Assembly: GCA_000697055.1 (NCBI GenBank)
Contig: JNDT01001581.1
Coordinates: 1-64,000 of the forward strand
DNA length: 64,000 nucleotides
Direction: 5' to 3'
DNA from: Saksenaea vasiformis B4078
Lineage: Eukaryota > Mucoromycota > Mucoromycetes > Mucorales > Saksenaeaceae
In this document: in pieces, positions 51,631 through 63,057 of the stretch
Layout: the number at the start of each line of letters is the position of its first letter
Position numbering within the stretch: the first letter of the stretch is position 1
Notes under the pieces: generated by a model
Databases searched by the model: none
What the model saw: the letters and a program-made list of their open reading frames with translations, nothing else
What the model was told of the DNA's origin: nothing
Position numbers and translations under genes: made by a program

Positions 51631-53317
51631 TTTGATGAGACGACAAGGAAAAAGAGAGACGTCAGATCAATTTCGTGCTATTTGTATGATATGTACTACA
51701 GTCACATTAATGCGATCATTGCAATCGTCAAAGTGAACGAATCCATCTCATCAGTTACATCTAAGAAAAGGCAAGCGGAGCAAATCCAAGGACGACATTG
51801 CTACCGGGAACAGGCGGGGATCGATGATGTACTTCAAGAAGACCATCCGTAGATATATGTCACACGAAGTCGTCTCGTAAAAGAAACGCTAAACTGAAAA
51901 ATAAAGGCCAGTAGAAGTAGCGCAACAATGAAGCTTTACAAAAATTCGCATCACATAGGAGGACTCGAAAAAGTGCTGCTTACTGAGAACACTGCGTGTA
52001 CTTGGAGGAGGCTTTATGATAATCCTGAAAATCTTACAACAGTGATATATCAATTTTATGAGTCTGATATAAATCCATACAGCAGGGAAATCAAAAAGGA
52101 CAAAGGCACAACTGTATGATTCAGCCATACAAAGTAAGCAAACTTCATGTCAGATACTGGATCTTTGCTTCTTGGGAGCCGTAAAGGATTCCGAAACTCC
52201 ACCACGCTAGATTACCATTAGTTCATCTCGAAACTTTGATATCTTTTTTTTTTCTCAACAACCATGAGGATGTAAGGCTTTTGCTGACAGAAAAAAAAGC
52301 AGGGACAGCAGTATCAATAGTAGCAGGAAGCAAGAGTCAGTATGTTCAATGCGATGGCGGATGTCCAGAAGTTTTGTAGATATGAAATTGTTTTCCGAAT
52401 CGAAAGATGATGAATAAATATGCAACATCTGAGCGGCCGCCGATGTTCTAAGAAATATGGTTGATTGAAATGATCGCCGCTGTACGATAGTACAAACGTT
52501 TCTAAGAGGACGCACTCATTTTATTTAGAAGGGCTCGTTTGAAAGGGATGACGTGCGATGTCCGAACACGTAGCATTCATTAGACTTTCGGGTGTTCCAA
52601 TGAGACATGACCATCCTCCATACATGGAGAAAAAAAAAGGAAGCAGAACAGTAACAGAAAGCAGGGCTGGTATGGTCATTGCAGTTTGGGCCTCTCAGTC
52701 CATAATGCGATGCGGATAAACGCCAATGAAACGGTGGTTTGCGCTTTTTAGTCCAATCAAAGCTCTCGGTTAGAAAAGACTATTTCCTTAGTAAGAGGTC
52801 CTTTTCTAGATTTGCATTTCAAATATTTGACAGTGGCTAGGGCCTACATTCAGCAAGTAGTTAAAGAATAAAGCATGCGTTAATTAACCATGAATACTGC
52901 CTTCGAGAGCATTTCTTTTGCCTACGTCAAACAATTCTGACGAATACTCACAGAATCATTGGTTACGCGTATGTAGAGCTGAGGGATACATCTTAATGTT
53001 AATGTACGAAAAGGCCGCTGAACGCATCGGTCGCAGAGTCTGTACATACAAATTATTCACAGCAATATTCATGTTGTCCGTCTGTTTCCTGTATCGCGTA
53101 GTATTCATAAGCAAACAAATAGAGTCGTTAATTCGTTCGGGAAAAGATCGACCAAATGTTAAATAGTTTTACTGTTGATGTTGTACTATCAATGCGATGA
53201 TGTTTGTTAATTTGTGTTACAGATTTCCTTGTCGTGTCCTAATGTGACCGCTTATAGAGCCGCATGCGGAAATACGTTCACCCCAAGAGAAAAAGTATGC
53301 AGTTTTTGCACGACACC
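51631..53317. other. Intergenic region
   Basis: It holds short ORFs without motifs. An 82-codon frame at 52918-53166 with one hydrophobic stretch starts with TTG and matches no family. The 3' part is the promoter region of the splicing-factor gene. Confidence 0.4.
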
Positions 53318-54920
53318 ATGAACAACGAAAAGCCAAAACCATCTGAGTTCTCGTCAGATCCGCACATGAAATTTAATGAGGAGACCGCAAAATGGTCCTA
53401 TGTCGGCGATGATGGCGTTTCTTACGAATACGACGAGAATGTCGGCGCGTGGTTCCCCATGGTAAACAAGACTAATGTCGAAGCACTCTCACTGATGAAA
53501 TTATAGTACAATCCGGAGTTGATCCAATCCCAACAGTCAGCTTATGCTGTTGAAGGTGTAGATGAATCTGTAGGGAGTGAGCGCTACTACCATCGATGGG
53601 AATGCTAATTCTGTTATGCATAGGAGCCGGCCGTACAGCCACGAGAGAAGAAGAAAAGGGTGTATACATTCAATGAGGTAAAAAGGCGACTTTGTAAAAC
53701 AGAGAGCTGGAAGTTGAACTCCTTCCGTTTTATCTGCAGGAGGACGAAAATGATACGAAGAAAAAGCAGAAACGCGAGCAAAAGAGACCGATCACATCCG
53801 TTTATGTTACTGGTGTACCTCCAGATGTAACGATGGAGGAGATGAAGCAGGTGTTTACAAAATGCGGGGTTATTATGGAGGATCTGGAGACAGGTACGAT
53901 AGATCAGAAAAGAAAGAACGGCACGGATCCGACATTATTTCAGGTGAACCAAAGATCAAAATCTATCGCGACAGTGAAGGCCGTGTAAAAGGCGATGCCC
54001 TCGTCACATATTTTAAAGAAGAGTCGGTGCCGCTTGCGATTGAACTTCTGGATGATTCCGAACTTCGCTATGGGGAGCCATCAACGAAAATCAACGTTCA
54101 ACAGGTAAATATAAAAAGGAGAGAGGGGTCTTCCTCACTGCGCTACTGCAGGCTGTTTTCAAAGAGAAAGAACCTTCGAACGATAAAAAAAAGAATACGT
54201 CATTGAGTAAGAATAAGGCGAAGAAAAAGCTACATCAGTTACAAAGGTACTATCTTTACAGGTCAATGGTCTCGATTGTCTTAAAAATAGAAACTTGAAA
54301 ATTATACAGGAAACTCGATTGGGTTGATGAAGAAACAGGAAAAAAGGGCGAGAAGTTTGCAAAAATCGTGATCTTGAAGAACATGTATACACAAGAAGAA
54401 CTCGATGTAAGGAAATGAACAGTGGTCGAAACTTTTCCAATGTCACACACTATTCTGTTTCTTTAGGAGGATCCAACTTTACTATTGGAACTAAAGGAAG
54501 ACGTACGAGAAGAATGTGAGAAATTGGGAGAAGTGACAAACGTTATACTTTACGACGTAAGCATTTGACAACAAGGAGGGGAGGCCACGAATTAATCGGC
54601 GGCTGTCTTAGAAATCGCCAGGAGGCGTAATTTCTGTCCGATTTATGGAGAAAGAGAGCGCAGACGCTTGTGTTTTGGTACATAAACTTATGCTGAACCG
54701 CGTTACATATGCTCAATCTCAAAATTCCTAGCTAATGAACGAGCGATTTTTCGCTGGGCGCCAGATCACTGCTGAGATCTACGATGGGCGTACTCGATAT
54801 CAGAAGAGCGGAGCCAAGGATGCAGAAGATGAAGAAGCGGAAAAAGAAAGATTGGAACGTTATGCTAAATGGTTGGAACAAGGAAGCGATGACGAGGGAG
54901 GAAGTACTTCAAAAACATAA
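53318..54920 (+). CDS. CUS2: U2 snRNP-associated splicing factor (Cus2 / Tat-SF1)
   Basis: Ten short exons: 53318-53461, 53507-53569, 53624-53677, 53740-53893, 53944-54104, 54152-54246, 54310-54406, 54467-54556, 54612-54677 and 54732-54920, all with GT..AG junctions and one continuous frame. The N-terminal acidic segment is WSYVGDDGVSYEYDENVGAW; a basic nuclear-localisation-like stretch follows. RRM1 is TSVYVTGVPPDVTMEEMKQV to IYRDSEGRVKGDALVTYF. The second, UHM-type RRM is KIVILKNMYTQEELDEDP..LGEVTNVILYD..GVISVRFMEK. The acidic C-terminus is EAEKERLERYAKWLEQGSDD. Tat-SF1/Cus2 binds SF3b1 through its UHM and helps U2 snRNP folding and branch-site selection. The start could also be the in-frame ATG at 53297 or 53264. 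Confidence 0.92.
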
Positions 54921-55590
54921 GAAAAAATATATTTTGTACCATGCGTATAATGCATACCTGTGTGTGTCAATAGCAAGTGTTAGCGGAGTGTGCTATATGT
55001 ACGACAGAAGAGGGGGCCGTGCTTCAACAGGATTTGTTGTCATGGTGTCAAATGGAGAAACAGGATTTTGCAAGTAGCAAGATATATCTATTTGCCCCCC
55101 TGATATTCTATATGAGGCATCCTACTGACTGACGGTTGTTTACCTCCTCGATGTGCTTGTCCATCTAAACAGATACTGACAAACGGCTTTTCTTTACATG
55201 AACAAGATAAGAGCTTGATTTCACGGCTGGAATAAAAGTTAGTTCCGGACTCATGTATCTATTCTTGACGATTTAAGAAGGAACAAATGAGAAGGTAGCA
55301 CACGTACACAAGGATACGAAATAAGCATGGGTCATCTCGTTTTTCCGGCAAGTCCTAACCAGTTCAACTAATATTGCGTGTATAATCAAACAAATATGTC
55401 ACGCATACAATGCTAAAAAGAGTATGAGGTACCAGCAACCCTGCAGCCTGCCTGTGTGTCCTATCTCCTTATTTTCTCCAATGATTTTATCCGTTCTTCG
55501 GGGGCCGCAGAAATGACATACACATAACATCGAGATTAGCCTCCTTCCTTTCGAAGTTTACTCGTTTGCTTTGCGCTTTTTCTATTCTCC
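54921..55590. other. Intergenic region
   Basis: About 670 bp between two plus-strand genes, with no recognised feature. Confidence 0.5.
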
Positions 55591-56811
55591 ATGCCACACA
55601 AATCTACATACGAACCAAAAGACCCAAGGGCAGTCAGCCCATATCACAACAAAGACGAAGACGAAGACGACGTGGATGATATATTGTTCGATTCGGTCCC
55701 TGGGAATAATGGACGTAAAAAAGCTACTACAGGAACTCTTGCGCTCGCAGAGTTTCTTAATACAACGAGCCCGGAAGAGTTTCAACAACCAGAGCAATCG
55801 TCCAGCTCTTTCTTTCGACGTCGCAAGAATAAACGAAATCACTCTAATAACAACAATCATAACTCAACGACTGGCCGTCCTCCACCGTCCAGTTCATCAT
55901 CCAGTCCCACTCCTATGTCAACTATCTCTGCAGCCTCTAGAAAGTACATCGAAATTGTCACTAAAAGAGATTTGAAGCGTGAACCATCGACAAAGTCAGG
56001 AGCACATGATAGCATAGCGTCATCCATCACCAGTAATCCAATTTTGCCTTCAAACACCAGACAACGAGAACCAAGTCTGTACTCTGTGGTTCCATTAAGC
56101 AGTAACAGCACCAGTAGTCAGAGAAGGTCTTTACGGAGGCATGACACTGTAAGCAGCTCAATGACACGCCGTTCCAATCGTAGCGCAACAACAACAGCAA
56201 GCCAGTACTGTCCCCAGTGGATGGTCTCCGACCTCTCAACAACGGAAGAGGACGTATGTGCGGAAGATAGAGGGACTATGGAAACTTTAATGGCACGGTT
56301 TGATGGTATGGATACTATTGAAGCAGCGTTGAAACAACGGTTGGAGCGGCTACAAGTCACCCAACACGAAAAACCTAGTCAGATTGTTGCAGCTGGTCTG
56401 GCAACAGAGCATCTGCGGGCGTTACAGGTTTCGGTGTTGGAGGAAGAAAAGGTCAACAAGAAAAAAGTACGGCATATGCAAGTACAAACCCTGCCTATTG
56501 AACTGCCTGACACATCCGAAGTGCGTATCGAACATGTGGCAGGCACTCCTGTAAATGAAAACTTGGAACGTCAGCTTATGGAAGAAAGACGACAGCGCAA
56601 ACGATTAGAAACGGCGTTTGAATCATCCTGCGATCATTTTGAAGTACTTGCTGGTCTAGCGTATAAAAAGTTGCGGGAACTCTGGGAAGAGAAGATGCGA
56701 TGGGAAAGCACCTGTGCTGAACTGAGAGACCAATTGTTACAAAGCCAGCAGCAACAACAAGATACATCCATCGTGGAAATTGCACAGGTCGATTGTTCAA
56801 CAGAGGAATGA
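55591..56811 (+). CDS. Uncharacterised low-complexity protein with C-terminal coiled coil
   Basis: A single-exon ATG frame of 406 codons. The N-terminus has an acidic run (DEDEDDVDDILFDSV), then a short conserved-looking block GTLALAEFLNTTSPEEF, of a kind found in several fungal proteins. Asn- and Ser-rich low complexity follows (residues 85-110 and 130-200). The last 120 residues are a predicted coiled coil (NENLERQLMEERRQRKRLET and KLRELWEEKMRWESTCAELR), ending in a Gln run. No catalytic motif or membrane segment is seen and the family is not recognised. The length, codon-like composition and lack of stops support a real gene. A scaffold or cytoskeletal role would be a guess. Confidence 0.75.
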   Translation: MPHKSTYEPKDPRAVSPYHNKDEDEDDVDDILFDSVPGNNGRKKATTGTLALAEFLNTTSPEEFQQPEQSSSSFFRRRKNKRNHSNNNNHNSTTGRPPPSSSSSSPTPMSTISAASRKYIEIVTKRDLKREPSTKSGAHDSIASSITSNPILPSNTRQREPSLYSVVPLSSNSTSSQRRSLRRHDTVSSSMTRRSNRSATTTASQYCPQWMVSDLSTTEEDVCAEDRGTMETLMARFDGMDTIEAALKQRLERLQVTQHEKPSQIVAAGLATEHLRALQVSVLEEEKVNKKKVRHMQVQTLPIELPDTSEVRIEHVAGTPVNENLERQLMEERRQRKRLETAFESSCDHFEVLAGLAYKKLRELWEEKMRWESTCAELRDQLLQSQQQQQDTSIVEIAQVDCSTEE

Positions 56812-58178
56812 ATGGATAGCAAGTATTTTGTAATAAGATAACCAGTGTATTTTTTAATGGGTGGTATTTGACTCCTCAGGGTCAGTAACGATCTTTAACA
56901 AGCACTTGTTTCACCCATGTTGGAGATAACACACTAAATTACTATTTACGCAACATCTAATCTATTCTACCTTATGAAACCATATGAATGTAAAAGTGCC
57001 TGAGCAACAAGACATGGGCAAATCTCGGACGGGGCTCAACTAGGAACCCAGTGGAGAAGCCGGTATCTGCTTCGTCGGACATACAAAAATTCCTATTGAC
57101 CAGTTACAACGAATTCGACGCTGAAAATGCAAGTGCTGTTACATCTGCTGCTTTCTGTTTTTGCTCCTCATATCTTAAACCTTAAACTACTTTATAAGCA
57201 ACATCGTATCAAAAGTTGAGTGAATGCTGCGCATTCGCGCGTCATGCATCATCACTCATCGAAAGAACGTTTACAAATGAAGTGGCGTCTGTCTTCTCTT
57301 TAAAAACCTCGGTGTTATCAAACAGTAGCGATATTTTCAATCTAAGTCTGGAATTTTCTTCCAAGAGCACATATAATTCTGTCAGCAATATTATCTTCTG
57401 CCAGCTCTTCCTTGGTGATACCTATTTATTCTTGCAGCGTGTATTTTGTATAGCAGGGTGGAATAAACTCCGGTTAAAAAAAGGAACTAAAGCAGTGAAT
57501 TTCGGGAAAAGAGACCGCAAAGAAGAATGATTGCAGTATTCTGTACTGTTTGCGACTTGCTGGCTACATTCTGTATAGATAAGAATCAAAGAAACGACGT
57601 TCTTCGCATAAATGAAGTTCTATACAACGATGTCGCTTTTTCCCATCTTCAATTTTCTTTTGTCCACGATCTGTTCTTTTATGGAAAGACGGCCGCCTAA
57701 AATGCCGTCACAAGGATAACCATGTACCGAGCCCATTTGTGGAAGTTATCTTGCGTATTGCGCAGCGTAAGTTTACCCATATGTTATTATATATCTAAGA
57801 GGCTCTGTCTCCGCAGTCCAATTTGTAGATATAACCGATTCCAACGGTGACAATAATCGTAAAAAAAGTATCTAGGACGTATTTGCTTCAGTATCATTTA
57901 TGTATAACATATATTTTCCCTTTTGCAGTAGACAACAGACGCATCAGCGTTTTCGAATCTCGGATGATGTTATCAAGTTCGCTGCTGCTGACTTGCGTGT
58001 CTCTTTATCAACGGAAACTCTACGACGAGTGCTTTACTCTTGATGTTGCCAGAAAGATATAAATAGCACATATGCCCCTTTCCCTAATGCTATTGAAAGT
58101 AAGGCCTTAGTGTACCATAACAGTTGTACGGTTTATGACTTGTTAATTATAGATCAGTGAACCGCCTGCATATCACTG
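56812..58178. other. Intergenic region
   Basis: Short ORFs without recognisable motifs. A frame with two likely intron-like gaps around 57.7-58.06 kb gives a short helical reading (VIKFAAADLRVSLSTETLRR) that could not be assigned. Confidence 0.35.
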
Positions 58179-58279
58179 CACGACGGGAAAAGTCTTTTAA
58201 AAAAATGTTTTGTAAGATTTTGAGAGATCTTGCGAAGATTTGACCAAGCTTTGCGACAGTAAGGTAATTTCCCGTAGTG
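58179..58279. repeat. MITE, about 100 bp, related to the element at 21.88 kb
   Basis: The left end GCACGACGGGAAA and right end TTTCCCGTAGTG form an imperfect terminal inverted repeat matching the CACTACGGGAA termini of the element at 21879-21974. Internal AAGATT/AATCTT-like words recur. The left terminus has diverged. Confidence 0.5.
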
Positions 58280-58639
58280 TATTGTGAGATAGGTTTTGAG
58301 CTGGTATTTCTATCATATACAGGGATCTCAATCCATCATTTTAAGAGAAGCGAGTTTATGCAAAGCCGATCCACGACGATCGTTTCGAGAATTGCTATGA
58401 ACATCCAACAGGACACTCCATCACACGAATTTTATGTAAAACCGCTCAGTATCTCGTGGCATCTCCGTCATTCAAAACAATAAGTCAACTAACTAATTTT
58501 AACATATTTCACTGTTCCTAAAGATATTCCATTTGATATGGGCGTCTGCTTCGTGTATCCCGTCACCCGAGCCATCTTCTACTTTTGAAACGCTTCCACC
58601 GTTCGCAGCGTTCTAGCAATACTAATAACATTATATTCC

Positions 58640-59790
58640 ATCGGTTTTCAGAAAGAGAAGGGGCTCTTGTCTCGAAAATCTTTTGAATTTGAGGAAGCTG
58701 GCTGTCCCGATGGAACGTCTCTAGCAATTGCCAGAAAGAAATGTAGCAATGGAGGGTCCGCAAGGAAAAATCAAGCGGGCGCATCGGAAAAGCCTGCTGC
58801 ATTTGACCTATCATCTTTGATATCTGCTATTAAGGTGCTTGAATCTGATGAGAAGCGCCATCAGAACAAAATATCCGAGAGGTAGACGCATTTCCGAGGA
58901 GGAGAAACGACATTAATTGCTGCAGAACAATAGGAGTGGAAATGCTGAGGATGAAAATTCTAAAGCGAAGTTATCAAGACCTTAAGGACGCCAGTCATAC
59001 ATGTACATGTGCTGTAGAATTGAGCCGGTTTAGCGACATGAAACTCCGATTAAAAGATAAATGGACAATGCTTTATCAGGCGCAAAGGCTAATGATATCT
59101 AAAAGGAGACCAAACAAAGGGAAGAAAGATCGCGCGAACTACCAGTATTGACACCACGAATGCAGGCACTGGCTGTAGAGGATGATCCCTCTTTCATCGA
59201 CCTGCCAACATTAGGGAATGAAGATGCAGTCGCTGCGAGACCGTTGGTGTATAGCGGAACGGACTATGAAGTCAGATCTTCATCTGTTATCGATTATCAT
59301 TTAAAGAAATTTCCGATATTTTACAACCTGCCGATTCTGTTTCATAAAAAGATATCATAATATCGAGAACATCGCTATATCGAGCGACCACTGTAATGGA
59401 AATGCTGTGAAAATTTTGACTGGCAGCCACGCTCAGTAGGCTGAAAACGGCGCGCTGGTCCAGACAGAGAAGCTGTTATTAGAAAATTCGTTGAAACATG
59501 TTTTTATCAACCGGGATATAACGCGAAGACAGGATATGAAGTCGATATCTAGTCTTAGCAAGTCAATTGTTTTCTCATGTTTGAATAACAGCTCGCAAGA
59601 GAATCCAGGGAAAGCCTTGTAGGACTTTTACTATTTATCAAGGACATAGCGACAAGCTAAAGCACAGAATACCTGAGAAAGAAGGTATATGACAAAGTGA
59701 TATCGCACGAGAGGAGAGACTTCAAATGGACGCAAGACCAAAAAAAATACGATAGTAAACTTTCGAACAAGCAATAGCAGCCGATATTTT
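58640..59790 (+). pseudogene. Relic of the large Fanzor lineage
   Basis: Pieces line up in order with the Fanzor at 3.2-7.1 kb. A helical part (FDLSSLISAIKVLESDEKR, then SYQDLKDA) corresponds to the basic coiled coil. AARPLVYSGTDYEVR at about 59235-59270 corresponds to the RuvC-I block GGTDYGLR and keeps the Asp. After gaps come ENSLKH (versus EKSLKK), DFYYLS (versus SFYHSN) and KVYDKVISHERR (versus RVYDQIAAQERR) near 59480-59720. Stops and frame changes occur throughout. No RuvC-III or zinc ribbon was recognised, so the copy is truncated. Confidence 0.6.
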
Positions 59791-61887
59791 ATCTACGAAA
59801 GAGGGGTTACCATTGTCATTTTGTTTTAACTATAATATACCGCCTGCAGTACACATCTTGACGTAGAAACAGGAAAGGATTATAAGTAGCAATTCAATAA
59901 AGAAAGAGCTGGACCTCTAAGGAAAGGCGCATCAATTAAGCCTTAATTTGCATTCGCTACGATTGATATTCCCTCGCTAAGACACGTTATAGCAAATGAT
60001 ACCACGCACAGGATTATAGATACCACAGATATAAAAGTCTGTTTGCACCATAACCTTGTTACCGATACAAAAATATATCCCTTACAGCATAATTGAAACA
60101 AATGGTTAGCGTATCCGTGGCGATGCATTTAGCTCTACGGCAAGCGTCTATAGTTATTGTGCATGAGCATGCACGAGAACCCTGACCGTCATCTGACTGG
60201 AAGTTCTAGGAGTGGACGGTGTATGAGCCAGTTGGTTCTGAGCTTGTGCAGACCGGAATCGGAACTGGCCACCAAAAAACTCCTTCATGCCGATATATTC
60301 ATACTCAGACCGAAATAGTCGATATCGTCTTTGTAGCGGTGCTACAGATAGGTCTTCATGACCTTGTATGCGGATTGGCTCATAGTTAGCGACGATTAAG
60401 ATAGCGATGATATTGTATTCAATGCCATTTGTATATATTTGCCCTCCGCATACAGACGCGTTCATATAAAAGGACGGGATCCTAAATCCAGGATCCCCAC
60501 GTTTTTATCATTAAGAAAACGGTACTCACCATTCCTAACAAACATCCTAAAAGCTCGCTTCCTCGCCCACATCCCCTTTATCTACGAATCCGATCTTTGT
60601 AAGTTAATAGCGACATTGGCCATGGGCCGTGCTATTACAGTCTTTCCGGAGGAGGGATATGACTGCGAACAGTACACTACTAAATTCAGACTATATTCAT
60701 TTGTGATAGGATTATATATCGTATAATTCTGCTACTAACAAGGTATGCCAAGCGTTAATGTTCTGAAGAAGGACACACGTTTGGAAGGGAGTCACAGGGC
60801 CTTTTTCCTGAATGAAGCACGTGTTGTCAATTTCTGGCTGCTATGGTCAGTGAATCAGTCAAAAGACGATACCTATCCAGTAAGATACAGAAGACTTCCT
60901 CTATGGAGCATTTACTAGGCGTCTATTACGTGCGAAATAGTATAGGTTTCCTGCCACTCTTTTTAAACAATTAATTCGAGCCTCGCAGCATTGAGAGGCT
61001 ATTTTGACATAAATAGATTTGTAGTGTTGGATGCATGTACTGAATCATACAAAAAGGCAAATGATTGCATATACCGCGTGACGCACGAATTGTTTCTGTC
61101 AATTTCGCCCCCATACTGAAGGACGCTGTCAGTAAGTATGCTGCAATTCCGAATGACCGTGTGGTTTCGTCCACTACAGCCATACGATCTCCACAGGATG
61201 TCAGTTCCCTAGTACATGTATCTGCGTAATTTTGCGTCCCAAAAAGACTACGAATTCTCAGCGGGAAGTAACTACATCTTCCGCACGATTTTGTGAGGGT
61301 CTCAAGTTGGATTCTCAACTTATACTACGTAGGATGTGAATATTCCCAGGTGGCATTGCCCAATGACGAGCAGATAGCAACACTGCATCGTATTCTTTCT
61401 CTTATTATGATGAATACTTCATCAGCAGAGATAACAAGCCTTGTGTGGTTGATAATAAGCTGTAAAATGTGGGAAGATGAATAAATAAAGATGAATGGTC
61501 TGTGTTTTGTAGAGCACCACGAAGTTGCCTAGCTAAGATGCCCACTCCGTTTATGCTGGAAACTCCTTAACACGGTTCACCCTACCCGGTATCCGATTAA
61601 CATCGAGTAATTTTCTTTTCTTCAGTAACGATACTGAACCAACCCCGGTTCAAGCTGAATTGTCTCGTAACTAATAGCTGTGGTAAGCAATAGTAGGGCA
61701 CAGTGAAACAGGTTTTGTTAGGTTGCACCTTGACTAACACTGTCCATTAGCACTCCACAGGTAGCACCAATACTTTCCTTTCCTGCGCGCAACGCACACT
61801 TGCTAAATGACGTAATAGTCGTCAATTTGCGGGTCTCGCTTGAGTAGCGGGTTGGCCCCCGTCTCCTTTCCCTTCTATCCCTAAGTT
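59791..61887. other. Intergenic region upstream of the RING-H2 gene
   Basis: About 2.1 kb. ORFs at 60439-60726 (+), 60971-61318 (-) and 61293-61484 (+) have no recognisable motif. The last 250 bp are the likely promoter of the RING-H2 gene. Confidence 0.4.
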
Positions 61888-63057
61888 ATGGGTCAGACAC
61901 CTTCCACCGCAAGACAGGACAATGCATCGACTCGGACACTTCATTCATCATCCATCAACTCACGCCGACCCATGTCTTTCCTGAGACGAATCTCGCAAAG
62001 GTTAAATGCACATCCCACGCGACGATTCGGACGGCAACGAACAACGGCAACAACATCAGCAACATCGACCACGGTGCCAGTCTCATCCTCGGCCTCCATG
62101 TCGTCCTCTGTACGACGAGCCACAGTTGCAGCTACGAACGCAGCAGCTGCAGCAACTGGCCCTATCCCTCCCTTACCTTTCTTAAATATTGACTCGCACT
62201 TTATTAATTCTTCGAGCGAAAGTTCTGCGGCATCCACCACCTCGGCTGTGTCTAACGCTTCCGATTTATCACATATGCTGTCTGAAATCATCACTTCAGC
62301 CGTTTTATCAACTATTGCCCGACAGCAGCGACCTGGCTCGGATCAGACAAATGACCCTGATCGTGGCAGTTCATTCTTTCGGTATTTACATATGCCGCTA
62401 CGGCAACCCGACCAGAACGATCAACAGCAGCCCAGACTTGTGCCAGTATTTATTCTAGGATATCGGACCTCTCCTCCACCCAACTCAGACCCTATTTCAT
62501 CGTCATCGTCGCCACCATCTCCACCACCTTCTTCGACCACGCCATCCCACCGCAGCATCCGCCGTCCCCGCTCCACTGTTTCCACAACCTCCTCCTTAGC
62601 CACACTGCAATCGATGCCATTATCACTGCAATCTAATCGCACCAATCAACCAAGGGAGTCTGGGCAATGGCTAATTTATGTTGTCAGCGGTCAGCATCCC
62701 CATCCTGCTTTTTCCACACTATCGGAGAATCCTACATACGAAGATTTATTGTGGTTATCTAATGTGCTCGGCCCGGCAAGGCCGAACACAACGACACAGG
62801 CGGCCATCGATGCCACTCTGCCTGTAATAGCCTGGTCAGACGACACCAAAAAAAGCATGACCGCTGAGCGTTGTCCGGTATGTTTGGATGATTTCGTACT
62901 GAAGCAGCCTGTACGCGTGCTCAAATGTCACCACGTGTTCCATATGGAGTGTGTGGACCGTTGGCTGTGTGAGGCTCAGAACTCATGTCCTGTATGTCGT
63001 GGAGTACCTGTCGATCAGCTTCCAGAGCAGCAGGAACAACAGGCGCAGGCGCAGTGA
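61888..63057 (+). CDS. RING-H2 ubiquitin ligase with N-myristoylation signal
   Basis: A single-exon ATG frame of 389 codons. It begins MGQTPSTA: Gly2 with Ser6 fits the N-myristoylation consensus, so the protein is probably membrane-attached. The first 270 residues are Ser/Thr/Pro/Ala-rich low complexity. Near residue 255 is a conserved-looking segment (QWLIYVVSGQHPHPAFSTLS, then NPTYEDLLWLSNVLGPARP). The RING-H2 finger lies at about residues 328-370: CPVCLDDF..VRVLKCHHVFHMECVDRW..CPVCRG, with all eight ligands. The tail is Gln-rich. RING-H2 proteins recruit E2 enzymes; the target is unknown. The start is supported by the myristoylation motif. Confidence 0.88.
   Translation: MGQTPSTARQDNASTRTLHSSSINSRRPMSFLRRISQRLNAHPTRRFGRQRTTATTSATSTTVPVSSSASMSSSVRRATVAATNAAAAATGPIPPLPFLNIDSHFINSSSESSAASTTSAVSNASDLSHMLSEIITSAVLSTIARQQRPGSDQTNDPDRGSSFFRYLHMPLRQPDQNDQQQPRLVPVFILGYRTSPPPNSDPISSSSSPPSPPPSSTTPSHRSIRRPRSTVSTTSSLATLQSMPLSLQSNRTNQPRESGQWLIYVVSGQHPHPAFSTLSENPTYEDLLWLSNVLGPARPNTTTQAAIDATLPVIAWSDDTKKSMTAERCPVCLDDFVLKQPVRVLKCHHVFHMECVDRWLCEAQNSCPVCRGVPVDQLPEQQEQQAQAQ

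Noticed and set aside
52918..53166. 82-codon ORF with a hydrophobic stretch
   Set aside because: It starts with TTG, has no known family, and lies just before the CUS2-like gene.
60971..61318. 115-codon minus-strand ORF
   Set aside because: A vague resemblance to retroelement sequence could not be supported by any catalytic motif.
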